From Holtermannia corniformis (Eukaryota > Basidiomycota > Tremellomycetes > Holtermanniales): a DNA stretch of 64,000 nt. This document shows positions 1 through 11,868 of the stretch, in pieces. Below the pieces are notes generated by a model, which saw nothing but the letters and a program-made list of their open reading frames with translations, was not told the DNA's origin and searched no databases. The stretch is taken from NCBI GenBank assembly GCA_001599935.1, contig BCIJ01000009.1, positions 524,628 through 588,627 of the forward strand, in the 5' to 3' direction. Position 1 is the first letter of the stretch. Every line of letters begins with the position of its first letter. Made by a program: the position numbers and the translations under genes.

Positions 1-478
1 CCCGGGACAGACGCTCTCGTGGCTTCCTGTCAATCTTGCAGCCACAGCGTGTCTCGAAGCCGTATGGGCAGCACCCGAGCCCACACGCAGTGCCGTATTC
101 CATATCTTGAACGCTTCCAAGACAACAACTTGGCGTACTGTCCATAATTCCCTCCGGACGGCTGGCATCGAATTCGAGGTCGTTCCCCGCCGGGAATGGG
201 TACGCCGATTGCGCGAGTCTGACAATGACGCCAAGCGCAACCCAACGTTCAAGCTCGTCGACTTCTTTGCGGCCAAGGTGAAATTGAGCACTGCGGTTGA
301 CGAAGGCGCTGACGCATCTTGACTCTAGTACGACCACGATGTGTCGACAACGCGTGCGGAGTACTTGACGACTGAGACAGCCAAGCTGTCGTCAGTCATC
401 GCAGCACAGCCTCACGTGGACGAGAAAGTCGTGGGCAAGTTTATTGCTGCTTGGCGGCGAACCGGCTTCTTGGCTTGA
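1..478 (+). CDS. C-terminal fragment of an NRPS-like adenylate-forming reductase
   Basis: Only the 3' end is present; the gene continues off the left edge. The reading frame is open from the first bases and ends at TGA 476-478. One intron (278-328, 51 nt, GTGAAA..CTGACGCATCTTGACTCTAG) is needed to join the two exons. The exon before it contains a segment like FEVVPRREWVRRL followed by NPTFKLVDFFAAK, and the last exon ends in WRRTGFLA. These are typical of the C-terminal NAD(P)-binding thioester-reductase domain of fungal AMP-binding/PCP/reductase proteins, related to Lys2-type aminoadipate reductase and aryl-acid reductases. Such enzymes reduce a carrier-bound acyl group to an aldehyde. The substrate cannot be inferred from this fragment, and the adenylation and carrier domains are not visible. 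Confidence 0.72.
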
Positions 479-699
479 GGGGTCGATTCGCTGCTGTCCT
501 TGTACCTGATCCTTTGTATGCGCATCTTCGAGCCCTAGACGTGATAATTGCATCCGCTGATGGTTTGATTGAGATGAGCTGGCAGAATATGGCGGTTGAC
601 TTGATGAGACGGGTTCGTAACTCCGATAGCGGTTTCCTTCCACTGCATTTATAGTTGCTTCGCCAGGCTTGATCACGACTGCACCTGACTGAGCTTGAC

Positions 700-942
700 A
701 TGACTTCAACCACCGTCACTATAGAGACAGCATTCAGCACCGCCATGCAGGAGGTCCAGATTATACGATTTGCAAAGGCTGCTGGAGATGCAGACATTGC
801 TGCGCACCGCCAGGCCATAGCGGTGAGAAATCTGGAGACCGCCTGGACAAAGTACAGCTCGACTGCCAGTACAGTCGAGCGAGCAAGCAAAGAGGAGGAG
901 TACGCGGCGCTGCTACGATTGCTAAGTCCACCCGATGCATGA
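700..942 (+). CDS. possible small protein of 80 residues, unknown
   Basis: An uninterrupted ATG-to-TGA frame lies between the reductase end and the kinesin start. The product is rich in Ala, Glu and Arg and is predicted to be mostly helical (for example AVRNLETAWTKYSS and RASKEEEYAALLRLL), with no signal peptide or membrane segment. It matches no family I recognise. Codon choice resembles the neighbouring genes, but the frame is short and a competing open frame exists on the other strand. It could be a real small gene, the last exon of something larger, or chance. Confidence 0.3.
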   Translation: MTSTTVTIETAFSTAMQEVQIIRFAKAAGDADIAAHRQAIAVRNLETAWTKYSSTASTVERASKEEEYAALLRLLSPPDA

Positions 943-1070
943 TGCCTGTGCGACGCGCCTGCTTTTCGTCACAAGCCGCGGATCGGCAGCTGAAACAATC
1001 GACGCCACGTGGCACACCAATGTTGATGTTGAGCCAACTTCGACAGTCGCCTTGAACCCGATTGTACAGG

Positions 1071-4000
1071 ATGGCGAGCGCTCAGGCGACCCCAAGAGCA
1101 CCAGCGAGATCCAGAGGACCAGTAACTACACCAATGATCGGTCATGGACGCCCTCCGTCGCGCGCACAGTCGGCTCTGAGCCATGCGACACCGTTGGCGA
1201 CAAACTATACGGCCAATACGTCGCCCACACCAATCTTCTCTCCGCCCAACCTCAAGATCAAGGCTGGAATTAGCAGTGAGGCGAGAACGCGGCTCAATGC
1301 CAGACCGCTGGGAGTCAGGCCGAATCCAGCCCAGCCAACTCCGTCGAGGGTACAGCAACCGCCGATCCGCGCGAGCCGTATGGTCGAGAGTGACAGCGAA
1401 GGCAGTCTCCATGCATTGGCAAACACAGCCGCAGTGTCTCAGCAGTACGAAGAGGATGGCGAGCTAGAGCTGCCGCAAAAGGGAGACAACGTGCTCATCA
1501 CTGTCAGGTGGGTCGCCTTGCGTCCGTTGATCCAGATGGCTCACCGCCATCATCAGGATTCGCCCGCCGAATCGAGCTGAGGCCCACGAGCACGAACCCT
1601 GGAGCTATCTTCCCAACGGACAGTCTATACAGCTTGGCGGCGGGCGAGACAAGAGGGATTGGACGTTTGGTTAGCAACTTGTATCACCTACGTGAAGCTT
1701 GCTCACAGCCGCTCAGACCGTATCTTGGATCCAATGACTAGTAACGCTCAGGCTTATCAATCGTCAGCCAAGACCCATGTCAGGGGTAAGTCGGCGTGCC
1801 TTCGCAAAGCAACCACTAATCGCCCCCGACAGCGGCTATGCAGGGCTACAACGCTGTTGTCTTTGCCTACGGCCAAACCGCGTCAGGCAAGACGTACACT
1901 CTGAGCGGCTCAGAGCAGGACCAGGGCATCATTGGGCGAAGTATCCAGGTGTGTTTCACGAAGTACAGCTTGATCGCAACTCATCCGCCCATAGGAAATC
2001 TTCCACCATGTCAGCCGGGATTCGTCCCGCGAGTACCTCCTTCGCGCGTCGTACCTTGAGCTCTACAACGAGACATTGCACGATCTCCTGTCTCCGAACG
2101 GACTCGGCGAGATATCGATTCAGCAGGGGAAGAAGGACGGTGAGGTCAAGCTGCATGGGTTGACCGAGATGGCGATCCGGAATCCGGCGGAGGTGCATGC
2201 TCTACTAGCCCAGGGCGAGGAGATGCGCAAGGTTGGGTGTACAGACTGGAACAGTCGCTCGTCGCGAAGTCACTGTGTCTTCCGAGTCGTGAGTGTCCGC
2301 AAGTAGCGGTCGAGACTGTACTGACATCTGAAGGTGATCGAGTCACGGCTGCGGTCTGCCGAGGGCGATGACCCGATGGAAGCACAACAACCGGGTAGAC
2401 GAAAGGCGGTAGGAACGAGGGCTACGCGCATCAGCTGCCTATCCATTATTGGTGAGCGTAGCCGTGGTGGCGTCGATCGCGCGACTGACACAAAGCAGAT
2501 CTTGCCGGTTCGGAAAAGGCGACGACGTCCAAGGATCGCAACATCGAGGGAAAGTACATCAACCAATCGTGAGTTTTGTTGCAAGGCCCTGAGCATCGCT
2601 AATTGCCTACAGTCTTCTGACGTTGAAGCTCGTCATTTCCAAGCTTGGCGAATCTGCACTGCGCAAGACTCCAGGGCATATACCCTACCGTGACAGCAAG
2701 CTGTACGTCGATGCTGATCTTCACGACGCTATTGACACCTGGCAGCACCCGCCTGCTTCAGCCCTCGCTCTCCGGTGACGCACTCATCTCGGTCATCTGT
2801 ACCCTGTCGCCCTCTGCTGGCGCAGTCTCTGAATCGACCTCGACACTTGCATTCGCCCAAGGTATCAAGCGCGTCGTCTTGCGCGCCAGCAAAAAGGAGA
2901 TCATCGATCCGGATGCGTTGATTCAGCAGTACCAGAATGAGATTGCCGAGCTCAAGGCGGCGCTGGCGGTCAAGGATGCAGACAATGGCGGTCGGCGCGT
3001 GAGCGCAGTCGAGGTGCGTCCTACTGTTCAAGATGATGGGCATGGATTCACGCGGATGAATCAGCGCAAGGAAAATCAGAAGGCCGAGAAGCGGTACAAG
3101 GAGCTCAAGAGCTTGATCCTGACCGCCGGCTCGCTCGGCAAGGAGAGCAGGGATGAGACCAACGTACGTTGGAGGCGGTGATGACAAGGATCAGGGCTGA
3201 CTAGGGTACAGGCTCGTTGTGTGAGCCCTACAAAGCTCACTCAGCCCTTACTGCCTTTCGACCAGACCGACAGCGAGGCGAGTAGGCGCTGTCATTGAGC
3301 GTAGCAAGTAACTGACGCAAAACAGCTACAAGAGGCGCTGCACAACGCTCAAGTCCAGGTCAGAGAGCAAGCCGCCGAAATTGAGCATCTCAAGCGCGAG
3401 CTGGCGATCCGTCCGGCAGACCCAGACGCCGAATGCAAGAAGCTCGTCGAGCAAAATGCCATGCTCCAGTTCATGGTCGGTGAGTTGAGGCAGGGGGGCT
3501 GTATCCGATTGTGACTTATACCACGCAGACGAGAACGAGCGGAACCTGCTCGAGCCATCGCGCAAGGTACGAGAAGACGTCGAGCGCGAGTGGGCGGGCA
3601 AAGTGCAGCGCGTGACCGATGCGTTGGAATCCAAGACGATCTGGGCGAACCGGCTGGATGAGAACGTGCGCACATTCAGACGGCGGAACCTCGAGCTCGA
3701 AGCGGATTTGGCAAAGTCACGCGCGGTACGTCTTGCTGGTTGTCGGGGTGCGGTACAGGGCTGATGCGGCTTTGCAGCGCGTCGACGAGTTTGATAACCA
3801 GCTCCAGCAGATCCTAGCGTTCGTCACGGGTCTGGACCCGGATGATCCCGAAGACGTCTTATCCGAGCTAGACGACGTTCCGACCGTGCTCGTGTCCGCA
3901 CCGACGCACCCGTTCATCGGCACGGCGCAAGCAGACGACTTTACGCCCAGCAGTGCCGCCATGGATGCGCTCTCGACGCTCTCGCGCATGGGCAAGCCGC

Positions 4001-4131
4001 GCATGTCCCAGATGGATCTCGCGCGGTTCACGAGCAAGTTTGGGTCGATTTCAAAGACGCGCATGATCCGAGACGATTCGTCGTTTGATTTGGCGATGCG
4101 CGAGGCCGCGCATGAGGATGAGGAGTTTTGA
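1071..4131 (+). CDS. kinesin motor protein (N-terminal motor, kinesin-7-like)
   Basis: A microtubule motor of about 830 residues, read through twelve short introns. An N-terminal Pro/Ser/Arg-rich tail of about 145 residues precedes the motor core, which begins VLITVRIRPPNR. The motor carries the P-loop AYGQTASGKTYTL, switch I NSRSSRSH, switch II DLAGSE and the LxTLKLVISKLGES / HIPYRDSKLTRLLQ block, so ATP binding should be intact. After the motor come coiled-coil stretches (IQQYQNEIAELKAAL, LQEALHNAQVQVREQAAEIEHL, ERNLLEPSRKVREDVEREW) and a C-terminal Ser/Asp-rich tail. A motor at the N-terminus implies plus-end-directed movement. Family 7 (CENP-E/Kip2-like) is my best guess from overall shape, not proven. 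One intron (3278-3325) seems to use a GC donor. The start was chosen as the first ATG in the open first exon. Confidence 0.88.
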
Positions 4132-4215
4132 CGCGGTGCGAGGACGGGTTGTATGGATTGGATTGATCGGTCGATTGGATACTATACACATGTGCACACT
4201 GCTATTCACTCGACA

Positions 4216-5820
4216 TCACTTTGCGCCGTTGGCACGCGCTTTGGCAGATAGGTCGGTCGCGACCTTGAATGCACCCAGCAGGGCCGTGAGCTGCATCTGT
4301 GCGCTTGTCGTCAGCCATCTTGCATCTCCGAGGCAGGACTCGACGCACCTTTTCCGAGCCTCCCAGAGACAATCGGTGTCTATGCATCGTGAGCCGTACG
4401 ACCCGCGTGGCCACTGCACCCGACTCACTCGCAGCTACCCAAGTGATCGAGTAGGTAGATCCTCGCGTTTGTCGGAAACTCGTATCCGTCCAAGAGATCG
4501 TACGCGCCCGCTATCAGGTCCTGGAGGGCCAGACCGCGTTCGGCTTTGAGCGACGTGATGACTGTGGCGCGTCAGTACGGTCTCGCACCTCAAGTGAACG
4601 GGTCGACTGACAGTTGTACGATGTGCCAAACTCGTCGTTGAGCATGCTCTCGACGACGCGCTTGATGTCGGCCGGGTGCGGGTTCCCGGTACAGTTGTAG
4701 ACTGCTGTTTCGTCGATCGAGTCGTACGCTGCGTGACACGCCTGGTGGATGTCAGTGGTGGAGCCAGTGGGAGCGGCCACGGACCTGGAGCACGTTGAGG
4801 GCCCGACGCATATCGCCTTTTGACAGCTTTAACAGTGCCTGCTTGCCATCCTCTGTGATGTTTACACTGTACGCCGTCAGCGCGCTCCACGCCCACAAGC
4901 GACAGCCAACACACCCTTCTGCCTCGATCACGTCGTCGACCTTTTTCTGGACTTCGGCCTGCGGGAGCGGGGAGAAGCGGAAGCGGGTGCAGCGCGACTG
5001 GATCGCGGGCGTAATCTTGTTGACATAGTTGCAGAGGATGCAGAACCGGACGTTTTTCGTGTATTGCTCGATGACTGGGATGGCGGCGTTAGTCTGTACG
5101 AGTGACGCGGATGGGCGTGGACGGACCTCGTCGAAGAGCCGACTGCGCAGCCTGTGTCATCATGTCTGCTTCATCGAGGATGATGAGCTTGAAGCCCTTG
5201 CTGCGGCTAGGATCAGCCGGCGCTGGTCCGTGGTGCTGCCAGAGACGGACGAGAACAGGACCTTTGTCATGGCAAAGTTTTTAATCTGCTCGCGTACGAC
5301 GTCGATCCCACGGTCGTCTGACGCGTTGAGCTCGAGAATGTGCTTGCGGAACGATGGGCCGTAGATTCTGCGTGCGAGCGCGAGCACGGTGGAAGTCTTG
5401 CCAGTGCCTGCGAGTGTCAGTGATGATGTACGGGGGGAAAGAGGCAGGGCGTACCGGGAGGCCCGTAGAAGAGGAGATGGGGTAGCCTGCCTACCTCTAC
5501 AAACTTCTCAACTAGGAGCGAGCGATCAGTGAGGGACCCGAGCTGAGCTTGGGAGCGTACTGGTAGCGGTGATGTCCTGGTGGGAAACGACATCATCAAG
5601 TTGAACGGGACGGTATTTTTCGACCCTGAATGATCTAGATTAGCTTTGAGCTGCCTCGGCCGTGACAGCAGAGACGGACCAAGGCAAGCCCTCCCTGGCC
5701 TTTTCGAGCTTTGCATCCTCGCCCGTGTTCCCGGCCTGCTTGGCTTTGCCCTTGCCGAACGCGCCGAGGGAGAATTGGGGGGCTGGAGTGGGCTCGTCTA
5801 CGTCCATTGCAGAGGTCATG
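4216..5820 (-). CDS. RFC3: replication factor C subunit 3 (clamp loader)
   Basis: A small subunit of the RFC clamp loader, which opens and loads PCNA on primed DNA in the nucleus; orthologous to yeast Rfc3 / human RFC5. About 364 residues after removal of ten introns, close to the family length of 340-354. Visible motifs are GLPWVEKYRP at the start of the AAA+ module, Walker [24 protein letters not shown], Walker B LDEADMMT, the SRC arginine-finger region ([14 protein letters not shown]), and a C-terminal collar domain ending KARANGAK. The start ATG sits inside an ACC-repeat leader; a second in-frame ATG lies 12 bases downstream. It is divergent from ATG9, with 238 bp between start codons. 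Confidence 0.95.
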
Positions 5821-5842
5821 GTGGTGGTGGTGGTGGTGGTGC
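5819..5842. repeat. GGT/ACC trinucleotide repeat at the RFC3 start codon
   Basis: About seven copies of GGT on the + strand, which are ACC on the coding strand of RFC3, lie immediately upstream of and abutting its ATG. This is a simple microsatellite in the 5' leader and may vary in copy number between strains. Confidence 0.8.
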
Positions 5843-6058
5843 TCTGAACACGGTGCTGGTGCGCTGGTCCAGCAGTGCAGTACGCGTCTGATCGACATTC
5901 AATAGGCGCGCACCAACCCAAGATAGTCTCGCTGAGCACTGGAATAGGCGTGACACGCGCACGCCTACAGCGACAGTCAGCTCGGTTGCCACCCGCCGGC
6001 GTCATTAGCAGCACCAACATCACCATCACCAGCGAGAGACAGCACATGCTCACCCACG

Positions 6059-9000
6059 ATGCCATCCCATGACCCAGGACAGCGCTCCATCCTCGGATTG
6101 CTCAACCCAGCAGGAACCAGCTACAGCCAGGAGTATGACCCCGACTCGCCATCGACCATGCTCTTGCGAGAGCTCCAAGACGGTGGCGATGACGAGGAAG
6201 CAGATGGCAGCCGCTACTATGATGGGCCCGAGCAGGGTGGGCATAGTCGGCTGGATGCGTCGCAGCTGCCGTCAAGCCATCGAGCGAACGTGGACGATGT
6301 AGAGGATGAAGAAGGCAGCGATAACGAGCCGCCGAGGAGTATCATGTACGAGCAGACGCCAAGGTCACCTCCAGCGATCCTACCTGCTGTAGGCTACGCG
6401 AGGCCAGCCACGCAGCTCCAAACGCCGTTCATCTCGGAGCGAACAGAGACGATCCCATCCACAGCCTATCAAGTGCCTTTATCGTCCAGCTCATCCGGCA
6501 CCGACAGGACAGCCTCGACTTCACCTCCTCGATCACACCGCAAGCTGGAAAGCTCCCAGGCGAATGGTCGCTCGGCTCCGGTCCGGCAACCAGCACCGCA
6601 ACCGGGTTCAGCGCGGTCAAACCCATCGATGACACGCCAACCTGAAAGCAGGAGGGTCACCATCAGTCCTGATGCGGGGGTCCGGCGGCGCAAGCCTCTA
6701 TCTGAACATCGGCCCAGAGCAAACACAAAGGCGGGCTTGGACGCGTATGAGAAAGCACTGTGGAAGTGGGTCAATGTCACGGACCTCGATGGCTTTCTGC
6801 AAGAGGTGTGTAGCGTCGATAAAGGTCTGCATCTCCAATACTAATGTATGCATACATAGGTCTACGCGTACTACGTCGGCAAAGGCTTTTGGTGTATCGT
6901 CCTCGCTCGACTCCTCAATCTTCTGTATGTCGATGCTCGAGGCAACCGCGATCCTGACTTGCCGCAGCACGACCTTTTTCGTCATTGCATTCTCGACATT
7001 CCTCCTCGCGTGCATCGACTACTCGCTCATTCCGACATCGGGCACCGGACGGCTCGAAGATGTCATTGTCGACCGCTGTCTCTCACGGTGCGGGTTGTCC
7101 ATCATGCCAGGCCAGCACTCACGCCCACAACAGACCTTCGTTCTCACACCTCCTCCTCATCATTGTCTTTGCCGCATTCTTCATCGTCCAAATCGCCCAG
7201 TTCGCATTCTACGTCCCGCGCCTGCGCGACCTGTACCATTTCTACACTCACCTGCTAGGTGTCCCCGACGTCCGTGGCTGCTGCGTGAAGAACTGCAACT
7301 GACCTCTAAAGGCGGACATCCAAACACTACCGTGGCCCGAGATTGTCCGGCTGATAGGTGATATCCGGAAACATAACCCGATCACTTCGATCGGAGGCGG
7401 GGAGGGCGCTGCGGCCGGCCCGTTGGCGGCCATGGGCGTCTCGGCGGCGTCGACGCATGCCAAGCTAGACGCGCACGATATCGCAAAGTCAGTCTCCGTG
7501 GCATGAGTCCCAGTCCAGACGCTGACGACTTGACAGCCGGATCCTCCGGCAGGAAAACTACCTGATTGCGCTGTTCAACAAGGATGTGCTCGACCTCCGT
7601 GTTCGCGTCCCCGTCCCACAGTCCGTGATCCACCTCGTTCCGGCGTCTTTACTAGCACCGGTCCCCTCGGCTTCAGCGTTACCAGTCATCAACGGCCGCA
7701 CGGGTTCGGCACGGCGCTACGTCAGTTTCGGCGCCAACACGCTCACAAAGGCCCTCGAGTGGAACCTGCGCTTCTGCTTGCTAGGCTATCTGTTTGACTC
7801 TCGAGGGCTCGTCAGGAAGGAGTTTGTGAGGGAACGACGGCGTGCGGATCTAGTCGAGGGGTGCGTGCGTCGGTGCAGTGTGCAGAGGGGGCTGATGCTC
7901 GCTCGCAGGCTCAAAAGACGGTTCATCTTCATGGGCGTCTTGAACGTGCTGTTCGCACCCTTCATTATCGTCTACCTACTCATGTACTCGTTCTTCCGGT
8001 ATTTCGAGGTACGCCCGTCCCATCCCTACGAGGCAAAGCTGATGGCCCCGCTTGCAGGAATACCACAAGAACCCATCGTCGATCGGCGGCCGGCAGTACA
8101 CGCCGTACGCGCAATGGAAGTTTCGAGAGTTTAACGAACTCCCGCACCTGTTCAAGCGCCGGTTGGATCGGAGTTATCCTGTCGCCAAGGCGTATATTGA
8201 TCAATTCCCCAAGGAGCGGACGGCGCTGATCATGCGGTCGGTCCGGGTGAAGACACTGTCAAACCCAGCTGACGCAGCACAGGTTCGTCGCGTTCATTGC
8301 CGGCTCGTTTGCCGCCGTGCTACTCGTCGCTTCACTCGTGGACCCGGATCTGTTCCTCCATTTCGAGATCACCCCGCACCGGACCGTTCTGTTCTACCTG
8401 GGTCTGTTTGGGACCGTGCTGGCCGTTGCGCGCGGGATGATCCCCGAAGACAAGCTCGTGTTCGACCCGGAGATGAGCTTGCGCGAAGTGGTGCACTATA
8501 CGCACTATCTGCCTGGCGAGTGGAAGGGCCGGCTACACTCGCAAATGGTGCGTGGATCGCCTTGGGTACCGCCACGAAAGCTGACGCAACACGTCTAGGT
8601 CCACCAGCAGTTTGGCCAACTGTTCGAGATGAAGATCACCGTCTTCTTGACTGAACTCGCATCGGTCCTGTTGACGCCTTTGATCCTGTGGTTCTCGCTT
8701 CCGCCGTGCGCGGCCGCCATCATCGACTTTTTCCGCGAGTTTACAGTCCACGTCGAGGGTGTCGGCTATGTGTGCAGCTTTGCCGTGTTTGATTTCAAGC
8801 GACACGGTAATGTCAAGGTGTGTGTATACGCCGCAGTGGGACTGACGGCTGATGCGGTTCAGTACGGCGCACCGGCTGCAAGTCGGCAGAACGAGCGCAT
8901 GGCGTCCAACGAGGGCAAGATGGAGAAATCGTTTCTCCACTTCAAGGCGACGCATCCCGACTGGCAGCCTACTAACCCTTCGTCTTCCGTCTTTCTGTCG

Positions 9001-9354
9001 CGGTTGACCGAGATGAACATGGCGGCGTCGATGCACCCCAACGTCGGGCCAGCGCCTCTCGATCCCGATCAGCAGCGTGAACAAAAGGCCGTGTATGACC
9101 GCGCGTACCGACGCAGTCTGCTCGTGGGCAAGCCTGCGACCGGACGGAGCAAGCTGGAACCGATGCGCGAGGCTCAAGAGGCCGAAGATCTGGATTGGGA
9201 CGCGCCGGGGCTGGGCACGGCGCCCGAGAACGGCGACGTCAGTACCGACAGCAGCGAGCCGGACGGCGACGGTGACGACGACGACGAGGGCCCCGAGGGC
9301 TTCTTGAGGGATGCGGGGGTGATCGGGCTGCTGCACCAGGTGCTGAATCGGTAG
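6059..9354 (+). CDS. ATG9: autophagy-related protein 9 (lipid scramblase)
   Basis: The multispanning membrane protein of autophagy, known to scramble lipids and seed the phagophore from Golgi-derived vesicles. It is encoded by many exons with introns of about 45-55 nt; the product is roughly 900 residues, in the family range. The cytosolic N-terminus (about 240 residues) is acidic then Ser/Pro-rich and leads into [18 protein letters not shown] and [21 protein letters not shown], the family signature before the first membrane helix. Later come membrane segments ([23 protein letters not shown] in essence), [19 protein letters not shown], and a conserved helix block ending in LVDFFRE-type sequence at about 8740. 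The C-terminal tail is acidic. It shares a short divergent promoter with RFC3. Confidence 0.93.
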
Positions 9355-9642
9355 TGTTTGGACAGGGTTGTATACGAGCACCGTGTTTCAGGATGCCACG
9401 CTGCCACGCCGCCGCGATCACCGCCCTCGCCACCGGATCCAACAAAGCGGTGCTGCTTGTCCCAGTCTTTACAGCTCACAGCTCGCACAGTGCCATCCAC
9501 ACTGTCATCCTCACTCGCACTCAATCGCACTGCGATCGCGCACACCAAGTTCAGGGCACACCGACATCCTTTGGACCAAACACTAGCAAACAACGCCAAG
9601 CTTTCAGGACGCGCTACCGTCCACTCGTCTCCTCTCTCGACC

Positions 9643-11782
9643 ATGGCGTCCCCGACGCGATTAACCATCTCACATCCCTATCCACCATCCTATCACTCCC
9701 AAGCCTCCCTCTCGCCACCAGACGCCGCAGGTCGGACTCGGAGCCGAGCAGACACCTCGACAAGTTCAGACGACGGCGAGCTGAAACCGTCAATGAGTGC
9801 CACCGCGCCGGGCTATGGCTATGGCGAGACGGTGCAGCCTGTCCGACGGATGACGGCCGAGGAGGAGAAGGAGGCCGAGTTGGAGCGGCAGATGTTGGAA
9901 AAGGGCATGGTCGATTGGAAGGCTATGAAGCGGTGGCGGTTCTGGTTGCGCAAAGAGTGGATCGGTGAGCTGGTTTGAGCGTCAGTGCCAACGCGCCGCT
10001 GATGGTCTCAGTCTGGTACATTGCGATCATCGTCATGGCCGTCGTGGTCTGCCTTGTCAGTCTGTACCATGACGAGGTGCGTTGCGATCACGTTGCCATG
10101 TGAGATGATCCTGATGGCATGCTAGATCATTCACTGGCTCAAACCGGCGGCCGACTGGATGGCAAAGTGAGTCAACACGATAGATTGCATCCGGGCTAAT
10201 CTCTCAGCCTGCCTGCTGGGTGGACAATCCCTATAGGTTTGTCATCTCAACGTCTGCTCTTGGCATCATCCTGATCTCACAGCCATCCTCTTCGTCATCT
10301 CCTTTCCGCCGCTCGGAGGACACGAGGTCAGCACGTCGCATACCATTCTCGGCGCCAACTCACAATGTAGATCGTGGCGATCCTTTGCGGCGTCGTCTGG
10401 GGTCTCTGGATTGGCTTTGGCATCGTCGCAGCCGGCACCTTTCTCGGCGAGGTCGGCAACTTTTACTTTTTCAAGTACCTGTGCCAAGTGAGTAGAACGT
10501 TGTGCATTCTGAGCACGGTTGAAGCAAGCATAGGCGAGGGCAGAGAAGATTGAGCACAGTAACCTCAACTATGCTTGCCTTGCCCACGTCGTCCGAGAGG
10601 GCGGGCTGTTGGTGGTACTCGTGGCCCGCCTGAGCGCTATCCCGGGGTATGTCATGTATGATATAGCCACTTGTGTCGCAGCTGACGGTTACAGTCACTT
10701 TACGAGTGCGTCGACTTTGCAGACGGAGTCAAACCCGACTGATGTCTCCCAGCGGCCGTCTTCTCCACCTGCGGCTTCAACATCTGGACTTTCAGTCTCG
10801 GTGCTGCGCTCAGTCTGCCAAAGCAGGTCAGCAATGCGATTCAGTTCTCGACTACACTTGGCTGACATCCGTAGCTCATCACCGTCTACCTCGGTGTGGT
10901 CCTGTTCGACACGTCGGCCGACCAGAAGAGCAAGATCATCTCAAAAGTCGTCCTTGCCGTCAGCTTTTGTGTGTCCAGCTCAAACCTACGCGCTCGGTAC
11001 TGATGATGCCACAGTGATCACAGTCTTGGCGGCGTGGTGGATCTGGTGGAAAATGGACAAAGCCCGCGTCCACGTCTGGCGTGCTCATCGGTTCGTTGTA
11101 CTGCGCGTTGTACCGCTTCGGCAGGTCTGACGATTCATAGCGCCGCGCTGGCCGCAAAAGGCGGCGACGTCTCATCACTGCCGTCAAACCCCGAAGTCGA
11201 GATGCACCGTCGCGCAACGTACAAAGAGTTTCCCGAAGGCGGCGAGCTGGACGATGCGCGCAGCCCGATACTGGTCAAGCCGGGCATGCAGCAGAGGAGC
11301 TCGTACCAGAATCCTTACGACATACAGTGAGTCGCTATGTCTTTCACGTTTCACGTCTCACGCTCTGTAGGTATACACCTACGGACAACATGTCAGTCTA
11401 CCATGTCGACGGCGGGACCAACCATCGACATCCATACGGCAACTCGTCATCCTCCAACCTCATCCGAGCATCCGAGCAGGACCTCGGCGCGTCTCGTAAC
11501 GCATACGACACGCTGCAGCCGTATCAGACGGCAGTATCCAGCAGTACCGTCAACACCACGCTCTTTCCTGAAGCACGACCATACGAGTCGAACGGCCTGA
11601 CGCGCGAACCTTCGCTAGCGTATTCATTACATCAACAGCCTGTCGAGCCGACATCGTTCCCTGAACCTATGCCAACACATCGAAGAGACGAAGAGGAGCT
11701 GGTCGATGAGCCTCTAACCCCCTTGGCGAAACAGACGCCACGAGGGGTTCAGCTGGCTGATAACGGCTATGTACCGAGATAG
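9643..11782 (+). CDS. TVP38: TVP38/DedA-family Golgi membrane protein
   Basis: A SNARE-associated Golgi (VTT/DedA) family protein of about 570 residues with roughly nine introns. A charged N-terminus containing RMTAEEEKEAELERQ leads into a first membrane span (WYIAIIVMAVVVCLVSLY). The VTT domain follows: VAILCGVVWGLWIGFGIVA, GTFLGEVGNFYFFKYLC, GLLVVLVARLSAIPG and FNIWTFSLGAALSLPKQ, then a last span LITVLAAWWIWWKM. The long C-terminal tail is hydrophilic, longer than in yeast Tvp38 (337 residues), and holds no recognised domain. Family members reside in late Golgi/Tlg2 vesicles, and DedA proteins scramble lipids; the role here is inferred from family. The start was chosen at the ATG in ACCATGG. 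Confidence 0.88.
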
Positions 11783-11868
11783 CGCTGGCGCATGTATTCT
11801 TGTACACTCGAGTTGAACAGCAAACGATACATCGAACGATAGTGTACAACGATGGACGGTGGAACAGC

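Noticed and set aside
441..890. Long minus-strand open frame opposite the small ORF at 700-942
   Set aside because: The product looks like a shadow of the + strand, overlaps the reductase 3' end, and matches no family.
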